From Peptococcaceae bacterium (GTDB taxonomy: Bacteria > Bacillota > DSM-521 > Neomoorellales > Neomoorellaceae): a stretch of DNA of 9,084 nucleotides. Below are positions 5,871 to 9,084 of the stretch, in pieces (position 1 is the stretch's first letter; every line of letters begins with the position of its first letter). The notes under the pieces are model-generated. The model saw only the letters and a list, made by a program, of their open reading frames with translations, was not told the origin of the DNA and did not search any database. The stretch lies in assembly GCA_003509545.1 (NCBI GenBank), contig DOLC01000041.1:1-9084 (forward strand). The letters are read 5' to 3'. The position numbers were made by a program, and so were the translations under genes.

Positions 5871-5909
5871 AATTAAAAGGGCGACCCGCCGTGGGCCGCC
5901 GTAGTTCAT
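5724..5909 (-). CDS. Possible 61-residue small membrane protein coupled to bioY
   Basis: A short frame whose ATG overlaps the bioY stop in TAATG, the same arrangement as panC/panD. The predicted peptide has a hydrophobic stretch VALLILGLPYFLPFAL (9-24), then a polar, aromatic tail with LPPGTAGQYVFQNTFYVRKF, and ends at TAG 5724. I recognise no family. Against it, a terminator-like hairpin sits over codons 4-11, the ribosome-binding site (GAGAAG) is weak, and base composition falls off along the frame. It could be a real coupled gene, a decayed remnant or chance. Confidence 0.28.
   Translation of the reverse strand: MNYGGPRRVALLILGLPYFLPFALIRLSGAVEIFFPLDLPPGTAGQYVFQNTFYVRKFHRI
5871..5900 (-). 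terminator. Terminator-like hairpin after bioY
   Basis: On the minus strand GGCGGCCC (5900-5893) pairs with GGGTCGCC (5887-5880), with one G-U pair, around a 5-base loop. It is followed by CTTTTAATT. It lies 8 bases past the bioY stop, and is the likely end of the birA-bioY transcript. The T-run is short, so some read-through is possible. Confidence 0.65.
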
Positions 5910-6466
5910 TACTTCTCGCCTGGCAAAGGCAACAGGCCGGCCTCCCCGAGGGCCCTCCGCACCCGGACGCCCACCAGGGCCGCCAGGACCAGTTTGGCCA
6001 GATCCAGAGGCACATAGGGCAGGACCCCCATGGCCAGGGCCTTGGACAGAGGAAGTTTCATGAGATAGGCCAGCTGGAGGACTCCAAGGCCGTAAACCGC
6101 CGCCAGGCAAACGACCATACCCCCGGCGGCCCGCAGGTAGCTAAGCCGCGGAGAGCTGCCGGTAATCCAGCCTTGTAAATATACCCCCGCGAGAAAGCCC
6201 CATAGGTAACCGCCCGTGGGGCCGAAGAACCTGGCTATCCCTGCCCCGCCCCGGGCGAAGACCGGCAGCCCTGCGGCCCCTAGGAGCAGATACACCAGGA
6301 CCGCCATGGCCCCCAGCCTCCTCCCCAGGACCACCCCGGCCAGGAAGACCCCCAGAGTCTGTCCCGTAAGGGGTACCGGGGTAAAGGGTAAGGTGATGGA
6401 TACCTGGGCCAGCACCGCTATCAGAGCGGCAAAAAGAGCCACCCAACTCATCTCTTTAGCCTTCAT
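5909..6466 (-). CDS. bioY: Biotin transporter BioY (substrate-binding S component)
   Basis: An integral membrane protein of 185 residues, the biotin-specific S component of energy-coupling-factor transporters. It works with a shared EcfA-A'-T module, which is not in this window. It has about six hydrophobic segments. BioY blocks are FTPVPLTGQTLGVFLAGVVLG (28-48), AGLPVFARGGAGIARFFGPTGGYLWGF (65-91) and the C-terminal LPYVPLDLAKLVLAALVG (149-166). The start is ATG at 6466. The ribosome-binding site GGAGAGG sits in the 14-base gap after the birA stop and partly overlaps it, so translation is probably coupled to birA. Being in one unit with the biotin repressor/ligase fits its role, and repression by BirA is expected when biotin is plentiful. 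Confidence 0.96.
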   Translation of the reverse strand: MKAKEMSWVALFAALIAVLAQVSITLPFTPVPLTGQTLGVFLAGVVLGRRLGAMAVLVYLLLGAAGLPVFARGGAGIARFFGPTGGYLWGFLAGVYLQGWITGSSPRLSYLRAAGGMVVCLAAVYGLGVLQLAYLMKLPLSKALAMGVLPYVPLDLAKLVLAALVGVRVRRALGEAGLLPLPGEK

Positions 6467-6480
6467 AAGTAAACCTCTCC

Positions 6481-7464
6481 TCAGCGTAGACTTATTTCCC
6501 CGTAATGGAAGCGCCGCAAGTTACCTCCTTCCTCCTCCACCAGAAGGGCTCCTTCCCCATCGATGTCCACGGCCCTGCCGGCGTAAACCCTTTCCGCGGC
6601 CACGACCCTCACCTGGTGGCCTAAAGTAATGCTGGCCTCCCTCCAGGCTTGGGCCACCGGGGCGAACCCCTCCTCCTGCCACCGCTCATACCAGGCCTCC
6701 AGGCGATACAGGAGGGCCTGCAACAGGGGCAGACGTTCCACCCTTCGCCCCAACTCCACCTCCAGGGAAGTGGCCAGAGGCCGAATGTCCGGCGTAAAGT
6801 CTTCCTGGGCTAGGTTGACATTAATGCCTATTCCCAAGACTACGTACTGGGTAGTATCCATCTCCGCCCGCATCTCGGTAAGGATGCCTGCCAGCTTGCG
6901 CTCCCGGAGGAGGAGATCGTTGGGCCACTTAATGCCCGGCCGCAGGCCCGTCGTTTCCTCTACGGCCTCGACGGCGGCCACGGCGGCCAGAAGGCTCAAC
7001 TGGGGTAGCTGCACGGGCGGCACCCGCGGCCGTAAGACAACGGATACCCAGATGCCCTTGCTCCCGGGAGAAAACCACGACCTCCCCAGGCGGCCGCGGC
7101 CGCTCTTCTGGGTCTCGGCCACCACCACCGTACCCTCCGGCGCCCCACCGTCGGCCAAATCTTTAGCCACCTGGTTAGTGGAGCCCACTTCATCGTAGTA
7201 GTAAAAGGGCCGCCCCAACCAGGAGGTGCGGAGGCCGTTCACCACCTCCTCGGGGTAAAAGCAATCGGGGGTATCAAGGAGGGCGTATCCCCGCCTTGTG
7301 GAGGCGGCGACCCGGTAGCCTTCCCGGCGCAAGGCCTGGATGTGCTTCCAAACGGCCGTCCGCGACAGGCCCAATTTGCGGCTCAGCTCCTCGCCGGAAA
7401 TATATTCTCCCTGTCGGCGCCGCAATTCCGCCAGCACCCGGTGCCGGCTCCCTAACCGGTCCAT
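6481..7464 (-). CDS. birA: Biotin--protein ligase / biotin operon repressor BirA (bifunctional)
   Basis: Activates biotin with ATP to biotinyl-5'-AMP and transfers it to the lysine of biotin-dependent carboxylases. With the N-terminal DNA-binding domain it also represses biotin genes. 327 residues: winged HTH at about 22-62 (ISGEELSRKLGLSRTAVWKHI), catalytic domain with GSTNQVAKDL (94-103), the biotinyl-AMP loop GRGRLGRSW (122-130), KWPND (179-183), KLAGIL with Lys190, GIGINVN (211-217), and a C-terminal SH3-like domain. ATG at 7464 matches the family N-terminus. A longer frame runs up to TTG 7524, but crosses the promoter. The ATG lies 6 bases after a perfect -10 box, so the mRNA from this promoter would have no leader. 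Translation of read-through from panCD could instead use AGGAGG near 7483-7478. It forms an operon with bioY. Confidence 0.96.
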   Translation of the reverse strand: MDRLGSRHRVLAELRRRQGEYISGEELSRKLGLSRTAVWKHIQALRREGYRVAASTRRGYALLDTPDCFYPEEVVNGLRTSWLGRPFYYYDEVGSTNQVAKDLADGGAPEGTVVVAETQKSGRGRLGRSWFSPGSKGIWVSVVLRPRVPPVQLPQLSLLAAVAAVEAVEETTGLRPGIKWPNDLLLRERKLAGILTEMRAEMDTTQYVVLGIGINVNLAQEDFTPDIRPLATSLEVELGRRVERLPLLQALLYRLEAWYERWQEEGFAPVAQAWREASITLGHQVRVVAAERVYAGRAVDIDGEGALLVEEEGGNLRRFHYGEISLR

Positions 7465-7470
7465 GTTTCC

Positions 7471-7499
7471 ATTATACCCTCCTATACCCATAATGTCAA
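7471..7499 (-). promoter_or_regulatory. Perfect-consensus sigma-A promoter of birA-bioY
   Basis: TTGACA (7499-7494), exactly 17 bp, TATAAT (7476-7471) on the minus strand: twelve of twelve consensus bases. Six bases (7470-7465) separate the -10 box from the birA ATG, so initiation should be at or within a base or two of the A of ATG. So strong a promoter for a low-abundance regulator implies tight repression. Confidence 0.9.
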
Positions 7500-7524
7500 C
7501 GTATAATTTCTTTAGGGTTAACAA
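7493..7524. promoter_or_regulatory. Candidate BirA (biotin) operator overlapping the birA -35 box
   Basis: On the minus strand TTGTTAACC (7524-7516), a 14-base spacer and CGTTGACAT (7501-7493). The left half matches the known BirA half-site TTGTWAACC fully, and the right half matches GGTTWACAA at six of nine positions. The weaker right half contains the TTGACA -35 element, so BirA bound here would exclude RNA polymerase. Confidence 0.75.
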
Positions 7525-7568
7525 TTAGGCCACAGCCCGGGGCCTTACCGGGAGGACCAAGGAGGGCC

Positions 7569-7952
7569 TTACACCGTCGAAGAGGGCTCTTCTCCGTCCA
7601 AATACGCCTGGATCCTGTTGTTTTCGTCCACCAGGACGATTTTGGGGCGCAGCCTCCGGGCCTCCTCGTCGGTGAAGATGCCGTAGGAAATAATGATTAT
7701 AATGTCCCCCGGCTGTACCAGGCGGGCCGCCGCGCCGTTGACGCAGATGACACCGCTGCCCCTTTCGCCTTCAATGGCGTAAGTCTCAAAACGCGCCCCG
7801 TTGTTATTATTAACCACCTGGACTTTTTCCTGGGGCAGGATACCCGCAGCATCCAGGAGCTCCCTATCAATGGTAATGCTTCCCACATAGTTCAAATCGG
7901 CCTCCGTCACCCTGGCCCGGTGGATCTTGGATTTCATCATGATCCGCCACAT
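7569..7952 (-). CDS. panD: Aspartate 1-decarboxylase proenzyme
   Basis: Makes beta-alanine from L-aspartate for pantothenate synthesis. The 127-residue proenzyme cleaves itself between Gly24 and Ser25 (NYVGSITID, 21-29), turning Ser25 into the catalytic pyruvoyl group of the alpha chain. Other conserved parts are KIHRARVTEADL (9-20), NNNNGARFETYAI (48-60), VNGAAARLVQPGDIIIIISYG (71-91) and a C-terminus ending in VDENNRI. ATG 7952 gives the same residue numbering of the cleavage site as in E. coli PanD. It has GGGAGGGG about 10 bases upstream, so it is preferred over the ATGATG four codons later. The ATG overlaps the panC stop in TAATG, implying translational coupling. PanC condenses its product with pantoate. 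Confidence 0.97.
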   Translation of the reverse strand: MWRIMMKSKIHRARVTEADLNYVGSITIDRELLDAAGILPQEKVQVVNNNNGARFETYAIEGERGSGVICVNGAAARLVQPGDIIIIISYGIFTDEEARRLRPKIVLVDENNRIQAYLDGEEPSSTV

Positions 7953-8812
7953 TAGTTTTGTTCCCCTCCCGCTTCCACCACCAGATTATCGATAAGCCTG
8001 GTCTTACCGATCCAAACGGCTACCGCCAGCAGCACCCGTCCGCCGATTTCCTCCAGGGGCTTCAGGGTCTCAGCATCGTTCACGCTAACATAATCTATGC
8101 GCGCCAGGGGATGTCGGGATATCTCCTCGGCCATGGCGTGCCGCACCGCTTCCGCCCGCCTCTCCCCGGCAAGGATCATCTCCTCTCCCAGCTTAAGAGC
8201 CCGGTAAAGGCATACGGCCTGTCGGCGCTCCTCCTCGCTCAAATACTCGTTGCGGGAGCTCAAGGCCAGGCCGTCCGGCTCCCTCACCGTGGGCACGGTT
8301 ATGATCTTCACCGGAATATTCAGATCCGCTACCATGCGCCTCACGACCACCGACTGCTGGTAGTCCTTTTGGCCGAAAAAGGCCTCATCGGGCTGGACGA
8401 TGTTAAACAGTTTGGTAACTACCGTGGCCACTCCCCGGAAATGGCCGGGCCGCGAGGCGCCGCACAGCACATCCGTTACCCCTTCCACCTCCACATATGT
8501 AGAGTAGCCGGGCGGGTACATTTCCTCCACCTCCGGAGCAAAGACGGCATCCACCCCCACTTCCCCGGCCAGGCGGAGGTCCCGCTCCAGGTCCCGCGGA
8601 TAGCTGGCAAAATCCTCCCGGGGACCGAACTGAGTAGGATTGACAAAAATGCTCATGATGACCGCATCGCATCTTTCCCTGGCCCGGCGCGCCAGGGAGA
8701 GATGCCCCTCATGCAGGTACCCCATAGTGGGCACCAATCCTATGCGCTGTTTCTGCTCCCGCCTTTCCCGGGTCCACCGCCGGACTTCGTCCACGGTCTT
8801 AAGCAGCTCCAT
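7952..8812 (-). CDS. panC: Pantothenate synthetase (pantoate--beta-alanine ligase)
   Basis: Joins pantoate and beta-alanine with ATP, via pantoyl-adenylate, to give pantothenate. 286 residues, the usual family length. Nucleotidyl-transferase motifs are PTMGYLHEGH (28-37, HIGH-type), SIFVNPTQF (54-62), GHFRGVATVV (123-132), FGQKDYQQ (146-153) and REPDGLALSSRN (177-188, KMSKS-type loop). ATG 8812 is supported by AAGGGGG about 9 bases upstream. The frame stays open upstream to ATG 9025, but that part is low-complexity and unlike the family. It overlaps panD by one base. panB, which makes the pantoate precursor, is not in the window. The promoter was not found and may lie beyond the right edge. 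Confidence 0.97.
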   Translation of the reverse strand: MELLKTVDEVRRWTRERREQKQRIGLVPTMGYLHEGHLSLARRARERCDAVIMSIFVNPTQFGPREDFASYPRDLERDLRLAGEVGVDAVFAPEVEEMYPPGYSTYVEVEGVTDVLCGASRPGHFRGVATVVTKLFNIVQPDEAFFGQKDYQQSVVVRRMVADLNIPVKIITVPTVREPDGLALSSRNEYLSEEERRQAVCLYRALKLGEEMILAGERRAEAVRHAMAEEISRHPLARIDYVSVNDAETLKPLEEIGGRVLLAVAVWIGKTRLIDNLVVEAGGEQN

Positions 8813-9084
8813 GTTCCGTTTCCCCCTTGTTACCAGCGATACCGGAGAACCATTCCCCGGAGGCAAGCGCCGGAAGCCGGGCGGCGCTTCGTAGGGCTTC
8901 TCCCAACGCTCCGGGTTAGGGTTCCGATCCCTCCAGCCCCGCTCCCGTCCCGGCCCGCTGCCGGGGCACCGGGTGGCAGCCCCAAACACCCTCCCGGCCC
9001 GCCCCCTCCAGGGGCCAACCGGCATCCCCCGGCGCTAAGCTTCCCAAGCGGCGATACTTTATCCTCCTCCGAAATATTAATAGT
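8813..9084 (-). other. GC-rich structured region upstream of panC; possible end of an unrecognised upstream gene
   Basis: One minus-strand frame is open from the window edge to TAA at 8830-8832, 17 bases before panC, a spacing typical of operons. Its Gly/Pro/Arg-rich peptide of 84 residues resembles nothing I know, so it may be chance openness in GC-rich DNA. As RNA the region has two good hairpins close to panC. One is 8865-8889 (8 perfect pairs, AAGCGCCG with CGGCGCTT). The other is 8841-8859 (CCGGGGAA with TTCTCCGG, one G-U, 3-base loop). The last 35 bases are AT-rich and contain GGAGGAGG (9070-9063), a possible ribosome-binding site without an obvious start codon. Confidence 0.35.

Noticed and set aside
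7465..7524. 20-residue N-terminal extension of BirA from TTG 7524
   Set aside because: It would run through the operator and promoter, and family N-termini align with ATG 7464.
7525..7568. Terminator between panD and birA
   Set aside because: Only short stems (AGGCC/GGCCT, CCCGG/CCGGG) without a real T-run, so read-through from panCD remains possible.
8813..9025. 71-residue N-terminal extension of PanC
   Set aside because: Low-complexity, absent from the family, and ATG 8812 has a good ribosome-binding site and gives the standard length.

Overview
The window looks like a chromosomal segment of a GC-rich, anaerobic, probably thermophilic Firmicute of the Moorella / Thermanaeromonas / Desulfotomaculum kind. 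This is inferred from GC-rich coding with AT-rich promoters, strong Shine-Dalgarno sites, sigma-A promoters, and a [Fe8S9] double-cubane-type reductase next to Clostridia-like housekeeping genes. I could run no database search, so the lineage is a judgement from the protein sequences.

Layout, right to left, because nearly everything is on the minus strand. (1) 9084-8813: a structured, GC-rich leader or the unrecognised end of an upstream gene. (2) panC and panD, overlapping by one base at TAATG, make pantothenate. (3) birA and bioY form a biotin unit. It has a perfect TTGACA/TATAAT promoter, a BirA-type operator lying over the -35 box, and a start codon about where transcription should begin. 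(4) 5908-4880: a lower-GC island holding the only plus-strand gene, a heptad-repeat coiled-coil protein with a C-terminal membrane anchor. It also holds its hairpins and a possible 61-residue membrane ORF coupled to bioY. (5) coaX (type III pantothenate kinase) and dusB (tRNA-dihydrouridine synthase), ending in an intrinsic terminator. (6) A stand-alone double-cubane-cluster reductase of the HgdB/FldB fold with its own promoter and a 15-bp-stem terminator. (7) A two-gene unit of an HTH regulator and a conserved protein of unknown function, driven by a near-consensus promoter with two TGTGCACA boxes over the predicted start of transcription.

The common theme of the right two thirds is cofactor supply. 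PanC and PanD make pantothenate and CoaX phosphorylates it in the first step to CoA. BioY takes up biotin, and BirA attaches it to carboxylases and probably represses its own operon. The left third is less understood. The regulator/unknown-protein pair with its twin palindromic operator is the best candidate for an undescribed system, followed by the orphan double-cubane reductase, whose ATPase activator is not in the window.

Several start sites were set from promoter and ribosome-binding-site positions. The longest possible frames for the regulator, the double-cubane reductase, birA and panC all run too far upstream.
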